This document shows, piece by piece, positions 34,128 through 42,836 of a DNA stretch of 64,000 nt. The notes under the pieces were generated by a model. The model saw nothing but the letters and a program-made list of their open reading frames with translations, did not search any database and had not been told where the DNA came from. A program made the translations under genes and the position numbers. The DNA comes from Roseomonas sp. AR75 (lineage in GTDB: Bacteria; Pseudomonadota; Alphaproteobacteria; Acetobacterales; Acetobacteraceae). Numbering within the stretch: position 1 is the first letter of the stretch; every line of letters starts with the position of its first letter. The stretch covers positions 248,001-312,000 of the forward strand of contig NZ_STGB01000005.1 in NCBI RefSeq assembly GCF_005222815.1, read 5' to 3'.

Positions 34128-35060
34128 TCAGCTGTAGAGGTGCGCCCGCGCCTCCTGCTTCACGCTGTCATCAGCCGCCATGTCGCGGCGGATGCGGCGG
34201 ATCGCGACCCAGTCGAACCAGGTGTCCGGCCCCCGCCAGGCCAGGCGCATCGCGGCGCCGCGCTCGCGATAGAGATCGACGACATGCGCCGGCATCGCCG
34301 CGGGCCCGCCGGCGCGCAGCAGGTCGTAGAGCATCAGCGCCTGCTGCCGTCGCACCGCGTAGCGCATCTTGCGGTTCCGATAGGTGCGCCAGTCACGCGG
34401 CCGCCAGAGCGACAGCGGCACATAGCCGAAGCCCGCCCCCTCGGCCGAGGTCACGCGAAGGTCGTCGCGCGGGTTGCGCAGGTCGAGGTCGTATTTCACC
34501 AGCGCAGTGACCAGCCCGTCCTCGCCGAACATGCCGAAGGGCAGGCGCAGCCCGGCCTCCCGGAAGGCGGCGACGCAGCGCCCGCGCAGCGCATAGAGGT
34601 TGCCCGCCATCTCCCGCCCGCGCTGCAGCTTGGCGCGGAAGCCGTCGCGGCTGCGCCCGCTGACCGGCAGGCCGGCGCAGCCATTGGCATGCGGCTCGGC
34701 CGCGAAGGCGGCGAGGAAGGCGGCGATCGAACCCTTTGAGACGAGCATGTCGCCATCGGTGAAGACATGGATGTCGGCGTCGAGGGGGGCGACCTCATGC
34801 ACGTAGTGGTTCCAGGCATTCGCCTTGTCGCCGCGCGCAAGCACGACCGGCACGACCTCGACATGGCGCGGCTGCCAGGCGCGCACCGCGGCCTCGGTGC
34901 CGTCGGTGCAGCCATTGATCAGCACATGGAGTCGCAGCCGCGCCTCGGTCCCGCAGGCGTCGAGGGCGTCGAGCGCGGCTGCGATATGCGACTCCTCGTT
35001 GTAGGCAAAGATGCAGATTGAAACGAAAACGGGAACATGACCGCCGGTTGGTGACTCCAT
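34128..35060 (-). CDS. Family 2 glycosyltransferase
   Basis: A 310-residue GT-A protein begins VFVSICIFAYNEESHIAAAL and has NGCTDGTE, then the DxD-type motif HVFTDGDMLVSKG and FGEDGLVTALVKYDLD (second acidic motif). There are no membrane segments, so it is a cytoplasmic enzyme acting on a lipid-linked or soluble acceptor. Donor sugar unknown. It stands alone on the minus strand, divergent from a small membrane protein gene. Confidence 0.85.
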   Translation of the reverse strand: MESPTGGHVPVFVSICIFAYNEESHIAAALDALDACGTEARLRLHVLINGCTDGTEAAVRAWQPRHVEVVPVVLARGDKANAWNHYVHEVAPLDADIHVFTDGDMLVSKGSIAAFLAAFAAEPHANGCAGLPVSGRSRDGFRAKLQRGREMAGNLYALRGRCVAAFREAGLRLPFGMFGEDGLVTALVKYDLDLRNPRDDLRVTSAEGAGFGYVPLSLWRPRDWRTYRNRKMRYAVRRQQALMLYDLLRAGGPAAMPAHVVDLYRERGAAMRLAWRGPDTWFDWVAIRRIRRDMAADDSVKQEARAHLYS

Positions 35061-35358
35061 GATGTCAATTCACCCTGGTAAACCGCGGATAAGTCGTGTA
35101 GCACGAAAACGTGAACATGAGGTCGTCTTTCCCGGTTCGTTGCATTGCCGTATGGCGCGCGGCCCCGCGCGGAGGAAGCACGCCGGGCACGCTTCGGGCC
35201 GCCTGGTGGAACCTGCCTCCCCACGCCGATCGCCGGCCCGCCGCCCCGCGACGCGTCGCGGCCACATCTCATCCGCCCCCGCCGTTAGCAAGCCATTTAC
35301 ATCCCGAGCCGATACTGAGCTCCGCCACGACACGCCGTGGCGAGCCGGAGCGCAAGCG
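35061..35358. other. 298-base non-coding stretch between divergent genes
   Basis: The left ~100 bases are A+T-richer (CACCCTGGTAAACCGCGGATAAGTCG and ACGAAAACGTGAACATGAGG) and probably contain the promoter of the GT2 gene on the minus strand. CACGAAAACGTG at 35101-35112 is a near palindrome (CACG-4-CGTG) that might be an operator. The rest is GC-rich without a convincing gene; short open frames here lack ribosome sites. Confidence 0.4.
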
Positions 35359-35517
35359 ATGACCAGGGTTCCCCTGCAGGACGCATCGATCGAGCTGGAT
35401 GGCCCGGCCGAACGCGGCGAGCGACTTTCGCCGCCTGCAGCCGTCGCCACCATCGCCGCGCTGTCCGTCCTCTCCTGGGTCGCCGTCATCGCCCTGATCC
35501 GGATGCTGGTGGGCTGA
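35359..35517 (+). CDS. Small hypothetical membrane protein
   Basis: A 52-residue frame from ATG 35359 (GGAG 8 bases upstream) has a polar N-terminal half (PLQDASIELDGPAERGERL) and a C-terminal membrane segment (residues ~28-50, AVATIAALSVLSWVAVIALIRML). Its last 32 bases overlap the convergent end of the GNAT gene. No family was recognised; whether it is translated is uncertain, but the hydrophobic pattern is too regular for chance. Confidence 0.45.
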   Translation: MTRVPLQDASIELDGPAERGERLSPPAAVATIAALSVLSWVAVIALIRMLVG

Positions 35518-36562
35518 AGCGCCGGCGCAGCCCGCCGGCCATCTGGCGCAGGATCGCCGCCAGCCCCGCCGGGTGCAGCGGGTCGGCCAGCACCACCCCG
35601 ATCCGCTGCCGCCGCTCGGCAACCCAGAGCCGCTTGTAGTCGTCGTCGCCGCGGCCGAAATCCAGTTCCTCCACCCGGTCCGCCTCCAGCAGGTGACGTA
35701 TCGCCAGCGCGGTGAGCACCGTCCCCGGGGAAGCGGCGCGCTCCCCCTCGACATGGGAGAGCTTGAGCACCGTGGCGCGGCGGCCGCCGCGGTCCAGGAT
35801 CCAGTACTGGGCCGCAAGCGGCACCCCATCGCCCGCGCGGCGCAGCACGCCGAGACGCAGCAGCCCTTGCGCCGCCGTCGCGCGCATCAGCGCCGCGTCG
35901 AAATCGGGAAAGGGCTCGTCGGGCTTCCAGCTTCGCGCCCGCACCGCTTCATAGGCGGCGATGCCCGCCTCCAGCCCCGCGCCGGGCGCGGCCAGGATCT
36001 CGAACGCCGCCTCCCGCTTCGCACGGGCCAGCTTCCGCTGGATGGTGGAGCGAAGCGCGGAGGGCCTTGCCGCGAGATAGTCCTGCCAGCCGGTGCCCGC
36101 CGGCAGCGCCTCATGCCAGTTGCCGGTATGGGCGTAGCGCAGCGGACGCAGCCGCGCCGCCTGCATGCCCGCCAGCACCGCGGCCAGGCCCGGCGCCGCG
36201 GGGTCCAGCAGGTCCAGCCTCACCGGCGGCGCGAAGCGCAGGAGGCGGCCGAACGCCCGCCCGGCCGCGCGCAGCGCGGCCTCCCCCGCGCCGGGCGCGA
36301 CCAGGGGGCGCCAATCCAGCGCATAGGGCGATGTCAGCGCGGACAGGCCGCCGGGACCGCGCAGCAGGGGCAGCAGCACCGGCCCCGCCTCGGCCAGCAG
36401 CGGCGTCTCATCGGCGGGCAGGGCGTGTGCCAGCAGCGTGTCGTACCACAGGCGGGAGGCGAAGAACTCGCCGGCGGCGGGATCCTGCAGCACGCCATCG
36501 CAGGCGGCCGGCAGGCCGGTGCGCGCGACCGGCAGCAGGCGGGCTTCGGCTTCGCGGCTCAT
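35486..36562 (-). CDS. GNAT-fold acetyltransferase of the CelD/BcsL/FemAB type
   Basis: Start ATG 36562 overlaps the stop of the VanZ-like gene (ATGA), giving 358 residues. The pattern is that of the Acetyltransf_6 group: an N-terminal domain, a central basic region RSTIQRKLARAKREAAFEIL, then YEAVRARSWKPDEPF and the C-terminal LKLSHVEGERAASPGTVLTALAIRHLLE and DFGRGDDDYKRLW. The last block is conserved in polysaccharide-linked acyl- or aminoacyl-transferases. It probably decorates a glycan, an inference from the family and neighbours. The longer frame upstream lies antisense-free but inside the VanZ gene in another frame. Confidence 0.75.
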   Translation of the reverse strand: MSREAEARLLPVARTGLPAACDGVLQDPAAGEFFASRLWYDTLLAHALPADETPLLAEAGPVLLPLLRGPGGLSALTSPYALDWRPLVAPGAGEAALRAAGRAFGRLLRFAPPVRLDLLDPAAPGLAAVLAGMQAARLRPLRYAHTGNWHEALPAGTGWQDYLAARPSALRSTIQRKLARAKREAAFEILAAPGAGLEAGIAAYEAVRARSWKPDEPFPDFDAALMRATAAQGLLRLGVLRRAGDGVPLAAQYWILDRGGRRATVLKLSHVEGERAASPGTVLTALAIRHLLEADRVEELDFGRGDDDYKRLWVAERRQRIGVVLADPLHPAGLAAILRQMAGGLRRRFSPPASGSGR

Positions 36563-37758
36563 CGCCCGCCTGCTTCGCATCGTGGCGCGCCGCGCGAAAG
36601 CCTTGTGCCGAGGAACAGCAGCAGTGCCGCGCCGAGGGCGAGCGCGACATCGGTGCTGTCGGCGGAGCGGCCGGGCAACCAGGCCCGCGCCAGGCTGATC
36701 GCCAGCGCGAGCGCCACCACCGCCGGCACCACCAACCACCCGCGCAGCCCGACCCGCAGGCCGAGCCAGAGCAGCCCGCCATAGAGACAGGTCTTCAGCA
36801 GCATCGCCTGCAGCCCGCTGCCCCAATGGCCCCGCATCACCGACCGGAACGGCACCCAGCCGAAGGACCGCGGCTCCGACAGGAAGCGATAGGGCGCCAG
36901 TCCCTCGGCCAAGGTCGCGCCGAGCAGGCACAGCAGCAAAAGCAGGTCCGCCTTGCGCAGCCGCCACAGCAGCGGCCAGGCGGCCAGCGCGATGCCGGCC
37001 GCCAGCACCTCCTCCCGCGTCAGCCGCCGGTCCACGATCGGCACGGCGGCGGCCAGCACGCAGGCCAGCAGCGCGGCGAAGGGCAGCGTGCCGCCGAGCC
37101 GCGGCCAGGCCGCGCCGAGCAGCCGCGCCGCCACCAGCCACAGCGCGGCAAGGCGCAGCACCCGCCAGGGGTCGAGCGGCACGGGGCGCAGCAGCGGCGC
37201 CAGGCTGGCGCGCCATTCCCCGTAGTCCAGCGCGGGGATATAGGGATAGAGCCGGTAGGCCAGCCAGCAGCCCAGCAGGAACAGCGCGAAGGCATCGGCC
37301 GGCACCAGGCGGTTGGCCGGCAGCCCCTCCAGCCCGCGCGGCCGGATCCATCCTGCCGCCAGGGCGCCGGCCGCGCCGCCCACCCCATTCAGCAGCAGGT
37401 CGAGGCCGGAGGAGGAACGCCGGGGGAGGTGCAACTGCGCGACTTCCATCGTCGCGGAGAGCAGCAGACAGGCCAGGGCCGCCAGACCCATCGCGGCTCC
37501 CGGCCGGAGGCGTGCCTGCAGGGCGAGCGCCAGCGCGAAGCCCAACGGCGCATACAGCACCAGGTTCGCCAGGATGTCGCCGCGCCCGCCGGGATGGCGC
37601 AGCAGCGCGGCAAGGATCGCCGGGCCGAGCGCCCTGCCCTCGGGCAGCGGCGCGAAGCGGAACGGATAGAGCGAGCCATAGACGATGAAGCCCGCCACCA
37701 GGACGCCGAGCAGGAGGGCCGCCAGGCCGACACCCCTCCCCGGCCGCTGTTCCGTCAC
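36559..37758 (-). CDS. VanZ-like membrane protein
   Basis: A 399-residue integral membrane protein with about ten to eleven hydrophobic segments. Residues ~15-145 fit the VanZ domain: VYGSLYPFRFAPLP, GDILANLVLYAPLGFALAL, SATMEVAQLHLPRRSSSGLDLLLNGVGGAAGA; the last segment is the family signature. The C-terminal half is an additional membrane region with no family name. VanZ-like proteins often sit in exopolysaccharide loci; their chemistry is unclear. Coupled to the GNAT gene by an ATGA overlap. Confidence 0.78.
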   Translation of the reverse strand: MTEQRPGRGVGLAALLLGVLVAGFIVYGSLYPFRFAPLPEGRALGPAILAALLRHPGGRGDILANLVLYAPLGFALALALQARLRPGAAMGLAALACLLLSATMEVAQLHLPRRSSSGLDLLLNGVGGAAGALAAGWIRPRGLEGLPANRLVPADAFALFLLGCWLAYRLYPYIPALDYGEWRASLAPLLRPVPLDPWRVLRLAALWLVAARLLGAAWPRLGGTLPFAALLACVLAAAVPIVDRRLTREEVLAAGIALAAWPLLWRLRKADLLLLLCLLGATLAEGLAPYRFLSEPRSFGWVPFRSVMRGHWGSGLQAMLLKTCLYGGLLWLGLRVGLRGWLVVPAVVALALAISLARAWLPGRSADSTDVALALGAALLLFLGTRLSRGAPRCEAGGR

Positions 37759-37833
37759 CTGCCGGGCATCCCCCTCGTCGCGGCGGCAGGATAGGCCAGG
37801 TCGGCGCCGGGCGGGATCGCCCGGCGCGGGATT

Positions 37834-39702
37834 TCAGCTCCAGATGAAGTCCTTGGCGCCGAAGCCCGCCAGGCTGCCGCCCGTCAGGTCCACGGCGATC
37901 TCCGCGCTGCCGTTGCCGTCGGCATCGACCAGCAGCAGCGTGGTGCCGGCGGCCATCCGCGCCTCGGAATTGCCGCTTCCGTCGAAAGCCGCGCTGCCCA
38001 GCCAGGCGAAGCTGCCCTGCAGCAGCTTGGTGAAGACCAGGTCGTCCGTGCCGGCCTGGAAATCGGTGATGCGGTCCGGCGCACCGACCGCGCTGTCGCC
38101 CGCCCGGAACACGAACTTGTCCGCGCCCCCGCCGCCGGTCATCGCGTCGCGCCCGGTGCCGCCGGTCAGCCGATCCGCCCCGCCGTTCCCCACCAGCGTG
38201 TCGTTGCCGGCGCCGCCATCCAGCGTCGCCGCACCCGCGGTGGAAAGCGCGATGCGGTCGGCAAGGGTGCCGCCGGTGGCGACTTCCACATTCGCCAGCG
38301 TGACGCTGTTGGCGCCGAGCGAGGAGAGCTTGACGCTGTCGCGCCCCGCGCCGAGGTCGATCACGCCGTCCGTCACGGCGGCGGCGAAGGTGACGGCATC
38401 CGCGGCCGACCCGCCGCGGATCGTCTCGACGCCGAGGACCTTGATGGCGTTGCTGCCGGCGGAGGACAGCACCAGCGTATCCACGCCGCCGCCGAGATCG
38501 GCGATGGCGCTCTTCGCCGCGGTGGTCCAGGTGACGGTGTCGGCGCCCGAGCCGCCATAGACGCGCTCGACATTCGCGACCGCGACCGCGTTGGTCCCGT
38601 TGGCAAGGTCCAGCCGGTCCGACCCGGCGCCGAGATCGACCGTCGCGCCGGTGACCGCCGCGGCGAGCGTCAGCAGGTCGTTCCCGGCGGTGCCGGTGTA
38701 GCTGCCCCCCGTTCCGCCACCCGTGCCGCCCCCCGTGCCGCCACCCGTGCCGCCGCCGGTGCCGCCGCCGGTGCCGCCATCGCCCGTCCAGGGCGAGGAG
38801 GTGTCGAGCGCCGGCGCGCTGGTCAGGAAGGTCGTGCCGGTCACCGTCGCCGTGCCCGCACCGGCCATCTGGTTCGCGGTCAGGCCGAACACGTCGGTGC
38901 CCGTGATGGTCGCGCCGTAGCCGCTCTGGTTCAGGAGCAGGCGGGTGCTGGGCGAGGAGAGGCTGTTGATGACGATGTTGTCCGTCATCGTCAGGGTCGA
39001 GCCGGCATGCGGCGTGCCCTCGCCGCCGAAATGCACGATGGCCGGATTCTGCGAAGCCGAACCCTGCTGGATCACGTTGTTCTCCAGCACGGCACGGCCG
39101 CCATTCGGCAGGTCGATGCTGTAGCTGGAACTGCCGCCCTCGTCCTGGATGCGGCTGTCGCGGATCACGGTCTCCAGCGCGCGGCTCTTGATCTCGTGGC
39201 CGACCTTGGTGCCGTGGAAGTAGCTGTCCTCGACCAGCAGGCTCTTGATCTTGCCGACATAGATGCCGTGGGTCTTGCCGTCGCCGGCGCCGTTGTCGGC
39301 GAATTCGGAGCGGCGGATGGTGATGGTGCCGTCCAGATAGGTGCCGCCGAGCAGGCCGTTCTGGTTCTTGTGGAAATAGCTGTCGAGGATGGTGAGGTTG
39401 CCGCCCTCGAAGCGGATGCCGGCGCCGTTGCCGTCCGGCACCTTCGTGCCGGTGAACTCCAGCCCCTGGATCGTGACGTCGCTGCGCGTGATCAGGATGG
39501 CCTTGCCGTTCGGCGGGGCGGTGGTGGCGACAAGCTTCGCGATGCCGCCGACGGACTTGATGGTGATGTCCGTGGTGATCGTGGCGAAGTCGTTGGTGTA
39601 GGTGCCGGCCTGCACGGCGATGACGTCGCCGTCCTTCGAGGCTGCGACGGCGGCGGCGATGGTGGCGTATTGCTGCCCGGTTCCGACGGTAAGGGTGGCC
39701 AA
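37834..39702 (-). CDS. Secreted beta-helix/RTX calcium-binding protein
   Basis: The start is TTG 39702, with GGAGG and a 7-base spacer; 622 residues. Residues ~1-300 are a right-handed parallel beta-helix: YATIAAAVAASKDGDVIAVQAGTY opens it, followed by repeated turns (LTILDSYFHKN, IRRSEFADNGAG, LLVEDSYFHG, VIRDSRIQDE). Residues ~308-331 are a (Thr-Gly-Gly-Gly)n linker. The C-terminal half has degenerate repeats and true RTX nonapeptides (GGAGNDTLVGNGGADRL, ~493-510) and ends LAGFGAKDFIWS. No signal peptide, as expected for type I secretion. No ABC exporter genes are near. A polysaccharide lyase, epimerase or adhesin role is possible. Confidence 0.82.
   Translation of the reverse strand: MATLTVGTGQQYATIAAAVAASKDGDVIAVQAGTYTNDFATITTDITIKSVGGIAKLVATTAPPNGKAILITRSDVTIQGLEFTGTKVPDGNGAGIRFEGGNLTILDSYFHKNQNGLLGGTYLDGTITIRRSEFADNGAGDGKTHGIYVGKIKSLLVEDSYFHGTKVGHEIKSRALETVIRDSRIQDEGGSSSYSIDLPNGGRAVLENNVIQQGSASQNPAIVHFGGEGTPHAGSTLTMTDNIVINSLSSPSTRLLLNQSGYGATITGTDVFGLTANQMAGAGTATVTGTTFLTSAPALDTSSPWTGDGGTGGGTGGGTGGGTGGGTGGGTGGSYTGTAGNDLLTLAAAVTGATVDLGAGSDRLDLANGTNAVAVANVERVYGGSGADTVTWTTAAKSAIADLGGGVDTLVLSSAGSNAIKVLGVETIRGGSAADAVTFAAAVTDGVIDLGAGRDSVKLSSLGANSVTLANVEVATGGTLADRIALSTAGAATLDGGAGNDTLVGNGGADRLTGGTGRDAMTGGGGADKFVFRAGDSAVGAPDRITDFQAGTDDLVFTKLLQGSFAWLGSAAFDGSGNSEARMAAGTTLLLVDADGNGSAEIAVDLTGGSLAGFGAKDFIWS
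38708..38781. repeat. 12-base tandem repeats coding a Gly-Thr linker
   Basis: About six imperfect copies of a 12-base unit (CCCGTGCCGCCA and variants) encode TGGG repeats on the minus strand, between the beta-helix and RTX parts of the secreted protein. Unit number may vary by slippage without breaking the frame. Confidence 0.85.
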
Positions 39703-39803
39703 GACTGATCCTCCGGCTGTGCCCGGGTCTCGCCCCGGACAGGCTTCGGCTGCCAACGAGCCCCGGCGCCCCGCCATTCCGGCAAGGGTTCCGGTGCTCA
39801 CGG

Positions 39804-39832
39804 CATAGTGATCAGCAGATTGTCTACGTCAA
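39804..39832 (-). promoter_or_regulatory. Sigma-70-type promoter of the beta-helix/RTX gene
   Basis: On the minus strand, TTGACG (39832-39827) is followed after 17 bases by ACTATG (39809-39804), close to the -35/-10 consensus. Transcription would begin near 39797 and give a leader of ~95 bases before the TTG start at 39702. Confidence 0.55.
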
Positions 39833-39859
39833 CCTTTGCGGGCACCCGTTCCGCGTGGC

Positions 39860-40600
39860 TCAACCATCGCGGAGTCGATACACAATCATCCCCGCCCATT
39901 CGCGCAAGGCGTACCAGCTCTGGGCCAGATGGTCCGGCCGGGGGATCCAGTCCGTCGCGATCCCCTCCGGCATGCGCCGGCGATGCACCGGCGCGCCCGT
40001 GACCGGGAAGCCGAGCCGCGCGAAGGCGGCCTCGGCGCGCGCGAGGTGCCAGCCATGGCTGACCAGCAGCGCCGCCTCCACCCCATCCGCGCGCAGCTTC
40101 GCAACCGACAGTGCGGCATTGTCGCGCGTGTCGCGCGCCACCGCCTCCACCCAGCGGACGGGGACGCGGAAATCCTCCTTGAGGCTTTTCGCCATCAGTT
40201 CCGCCAGCGGCGGCGCGCCGCGCGAGACCGGCCCGGCGGTGACCAGCAGCGGCAGCCCGGTGCTGCGATGCAAGGCGGCCGCGGCGCGCAGCCGTTCCAG
40301 CGTCAGCGGTCCGATCTCCGGCACGACCGAGCCCGAGGCCATCTCGCCCCCCAGCACGATGATCGCGCCCGGCGGCGGGGCGCCGGGCGGCGCCTCGAAG
40401 CGTGCCTCGCGCTCCAGCGCATAGGTCAGGGCGCCGGCGGCGAAGGGCGTGGCGAGCAGCAGCAGCAGGATCGCGGCGAGCGCCGCGACAGCGCCGGCCA
40501 GGCGCCGCCCGCGCCAGGCGAGCAGCCCCGCGACCAGCACCAGCAGCACCAGCGCCAGGGGCGGCAAGAACAGGCTGGTCAGCGTCCCCTGGATCGGCAT
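39860..40600 (-). CDS. YdcF/ElyC-family membrane-anchored protein
   Basis: A 246-residue protein with two N-terminal membrane segments (~9-30 and ~35-55) and a DUF218 domain: AIIVLGGEMASG, LLVTAGPVSRG, RDTRDNAALS and LLVSHGWHLARAEAAF. The family includes ElyC and SanA, linked to envelope and peptidoglycan or lipid-carrier metabolism, without a settled reaction. The C-terminal WYALREWAGMIVYRL is typical. It lies between the RTX gene (same strand) and a divergent GmhA-like gene. Confidence 0.85.
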   Translation of the reverse strand: MPIQGTLTSLFLPPLALVLLVLVAGLLAWRGRRLAGAVAALAAILLLLLATPFAAGALTYALEREARFEAPPGAPPPGAIIVLGGEMASGSVVPEIGPLTLERLRAAAALHRSTGLPLLVTAGPVSRGAPPLAELMAKSLKEDFRVPVRWVEAVARDTRDNAALSVAKLRADGVEAALLVSHGWHLARAEAAFARLGFPVTGAPVHRRRMPEGIATDWIPRPDHLAQSWYALREWAGMIVYRLRDG

Positions 40601-40648
40601 CGCGCCCGCCTAGACTTCCGGGCGGCTTTCGTCCATCGCTGCCGCGTG

Positions 40649-41242
40649 ATGACCGAGGCCGCATCGCCGCACACCGCCGAACTCGACCGCTGGCTGCGCG
40701 AGGCCGGCGAGCTTCTCGCCGCCACCCGCGCCGCCGGGCTCGATGCCGCGATGGACCGCGCGGTGGCGCTCACCGCGGATGCGCTCGGCGCCGGACGACC
40801 GCTGCTGGTCTGCGGCAATGGCGGCTCGGCGGCGGATGCGCAGCACATCGTCGGCGAGCTCGTCGCGCGCTTTCTGAAGGAACGCCGCGCGCTGAAGGCG
40901 ATCTGCCTGGCCTCCAACCCGGCGGTGCTGACGGCGTGGAGCAACGACTACGCCTACGACACGGTCTTCGCCCGCCAGGTGGAAGCCTATGCCGAGCCGG
41001 GCGGCGTGCTGATGGGCCTCTCCACCTCCGGCAATTCGCGCAACGTCGTGCTGGCTATGGAGGCCGCGCGGGAGCGGGGCATGGCCACCATCGGCCTGAC
41101 CGGCGAGGGCGGCGGCCGGATGGCGGCGCTCTGCGACGTGCTGCTCGCGGTGCCGTCGCGCTTCACGCCGGCGATCCAGCAGGTGCATCTGGTGCTGTAC
41201 CACTGCTTCTGCGCGGCGGTGGAGGAGCGGCTGGCGGCGTAG
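40649..41242 (+). CDS. gmhA: SIS-domain phosphoheptose isomerase-like protein (GmhA-like)
   Basis: The 197-residue length and motifs fit GmhA: LLVCGNGGSAADAQHIVGELVARF, the SNDYAYDTVFARQV segment, LMGLSTSGNSRNVVLAME (phospho-sugar loop) and FTPAIQQVHLVLYHCFC with the His/Gln of the metal site. GmhA turns sedoheptulose 7-phosphate into D-glycero-manno-heptose 7-phosphate for LPS core or S-layer glycans. No gmhB, hldE or rfaD gene is close by, so the exact substrate relies on family resemblance. Confidence 0.85.
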   Translation: MTEAASPHTAELDRWLREAGELLAATRAAGLDAAMDRAVALTADALGAGRPLLVCGNGGSAADAQHIVGELVARFLKERRALKAICLASNPAVLTAWSNDYAYDTVFARQVEAYAEPGGVLMGLSTSGNSRNVVLAMEAARERGMATIGLTGEGGGRMAALCDVLLAVPSRFTPAIQQVHLVLYHCFCAAVEERLAA

Positions 41243-41244
41243 TC

Positions 41245-41703
41245 CTAGCGCCGGGCGCGTCGCCGGGTCGGGCGCTTGGCCCGCACTGCCTTGGGCCGCA
41301 CTGCCTTGGGCCGCACTGCCTTGGGCCGCTTTTTTCCTGCCGGCGGGGCGATGACGACAGGTTCGGCGGCCGGGATGCCATCCGTCCCGACATAGCGCTG
41401 CAGCGTGGCGCCGGCGGCGACATGCGGATAGGCCGCGGCACCCTTGGGCCATGTCCGCGCGAAGGCGGCCACTTCGGCGTGGTCCTGCCTGCGGATGGTC
41501 TGCACGAGGAAGGACGCCGCATGGGCCGGCCGCAGCCGATCCTGGCGCAGCAGCCGGAGATGCCATTCGCGCGCGCGGAGCGGACACCAGTCCACCAGGG
41601 CTTCCTGCAGCGCCTGGCGCACCTCGACCGGCAGTGCCTCATAGGCCTGGTAGGGGTCGCCCTTGAGCTTGCTGTAGGGCTTGGCGGCCATGCTGTTGTC
41701 CAT
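41245..41703 (-). CDS. DUF6525-like small protein with a basic repeat tail
   Basis: Start ATG 41703 (AAGG 5 bases upstream) gives 152 residues. Residues ~14-75 contain DPYQAYEALPVEVRQALQEA and WCPLRAREWHLRLLR, which resemble the DUF6525 family of Alphaproteobacteria; function unknown. The last ~30 residues are very basic (RPKAV three times, then KRPTRRRARR), like a histone-H1 or nucleic-acid-binding tail. The RPKAV units come from three exact 15-base repeats. Convergent with gmhA, 2 bases apart. Confidence 0.6.
   Translation of the reverse strand: MDNSMAAKPYSKLKGDPYQAYEALPVEVRQALQEALVDWCPLRAREWHLRLLRQDRLRPAHAASFLVQTIRRQDHAEVAAFARTWPKGAAAYPHVAAGATLQRYVGTDGIPAAEPVVIAPPAGKKRPKAVRPKAVRPKAVRAKRPTRRRARR
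41281..41325. repeat. Three exact 15-base tandem repeats
   Basis: CCGCACTGCCTTGGG occurs three times without mismatch. On the minus strand it encodes the pentapeptide PKAVR in the basic tail of the DUF6525-like protein. Perfect identity suggests recent slippage expansion. Confidence 0.9.
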
Positions 41704-41847
41704 GCCGCCTTCTACCGACACGGCGGGTTTGGGAATACCGCAGCGGGCCGGGCGGCATGGCGGGGCAGGCCCACGCCGCCGGCATGGCGCGGCACCGGGC
41801 GCGCCACCAGGCCGATCACCGCGTTCCGGCAGCGGCGGCCCACGGGA

Positions 41848-42690
41848 TCAGACCGCGGCGAGGCGTTCCAGGACGCAGAACTTCCCCGCCGCGGGATGCG
41901 GCATCAGCAGGCGCCAGCGGCTCGGATGCGCGGCGACGAAGGCATCGACCGCAAGCTGCGCGCCTTCGGAGAAGAAGCCGTAATCGTCCACGACCGCGTA
42001 ACCGCCGGGCTGCATGCTGCGGTCGAGGAAGTCCAGGGCCAGGCGGATCGGATCGTGGAAGTCGAGGTCGACATAGGCGAAGGCGACCTGCCGCGGCACC
42101 TCCGGCCGCGCCAGGGTCTGCTCGATCCAGCCCTTCACGACCCGCGTGCGTTCCGGCGGGAAAGGCACCAGGGCGAGCTTGTCCCGCACCTGCTCCTCGG
42201 TCGCGCGCATGTCGCCCTGGTAGCGGGCGATGTCGCCGAGATGGGCGATGTCGTCGATCAGCCGGTCCTTCTCGCCCGGCGCGGGCAGCCCCTCGAAGCT
42301 GTCGAACAGCCAGAGGCGGCGCTCCGCATGGGGCAGGATCTCATTCGCCAGCAGGCGCGATGTGGCGCCCTCGTTGCAGCCGAACTCGCAGACATCGCCG
42401 GGCTGGCGCAGCGCGCGATGCAGGTAGTGGACGATATGCACGCCCTCCCCCACCGTCGTGCCTTCCAGGTTGTGCAGGATATCCACGCGCTGCGGATCGC
42501 GCGGCAGGTCGGGGAAGACGAAGCTGCGGTAGAGCTCCTCGATCTCGATGACGTCGCGGCGATGGATGGCGCGGACCGTCCGATGGTTGCGCAGCTCCCG
42601 CCACTGGGATGCGGGGATGGCGACGAGGCCCGCGGCTTCGAGCGCGCGCCGGACCATCGTACGCAAGGGACGCAACATCGAAGCCGCCAT
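41848..42690 (-). CDS. TylF/MycF-like O-methyltransferase
   Basis: From ATG 42690 (AGAGGG just upstream) 280 residues. The SAM-binding start is VCEFGCNEGATSRLLANE, followed by LWLFDSFEGLPAPGEKD and the metal/acceptor region VAFAYVDLDFHDPIRLAL and AVVDDYGFF, as in TylF-type macrocin O-methyltransferases that act on sugar hydroxyls. Here it probably methylates a glycan sugar or precursor, inferred from the glycosyltransferase surroundings. It is divergent from the GT4 gene with a 146-base gap. Confidence 0.8.
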   Translation of the reverse strand: MAASMLRPLRTMVRRALEAAGLVAIPASQWRELRNHRTVRAIHRRDVIEIEELYRSFVFPDLPRDPQRVDILHNLEGTTVGEGVHIVHYLHRALRQPGDVCEFGCNEGATSRLLANEILPHAERRLWLFDSFEGLPAPGEKDRLIDDIAHLGDIARYQGDMRATEEQVRDKLALVPFPPERTRVVKGWIEQTLARPEVPRQVAFAYVDLDFHDPIRLALDFLDRSMQPGGYAVVDDYGFFSEGAQLAVDAFVAAHPSRWRLLMPHPAAGKFCVLERLAAV

Positions 42691-42836
42691 GTCCCTCTGG
42701 TCGCATGGGCGCGGTCGTTGCGCAACTGGTCGCAATGTTCGCGTCCAGGTTACATGCGGCCGGTGAGGCGACCGCATTGCGCGGCCGCCGCCGGTCTGGA
42801 AGAAACCCAGCCGTATCGCCGCGGAGCGCAGCCAGG

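Noticed and set aside
38700..38785. Possible CRISPR-like or satellite array
   Set aside because: The 12-base unit has no spacers and lies in frame in a protein linker.
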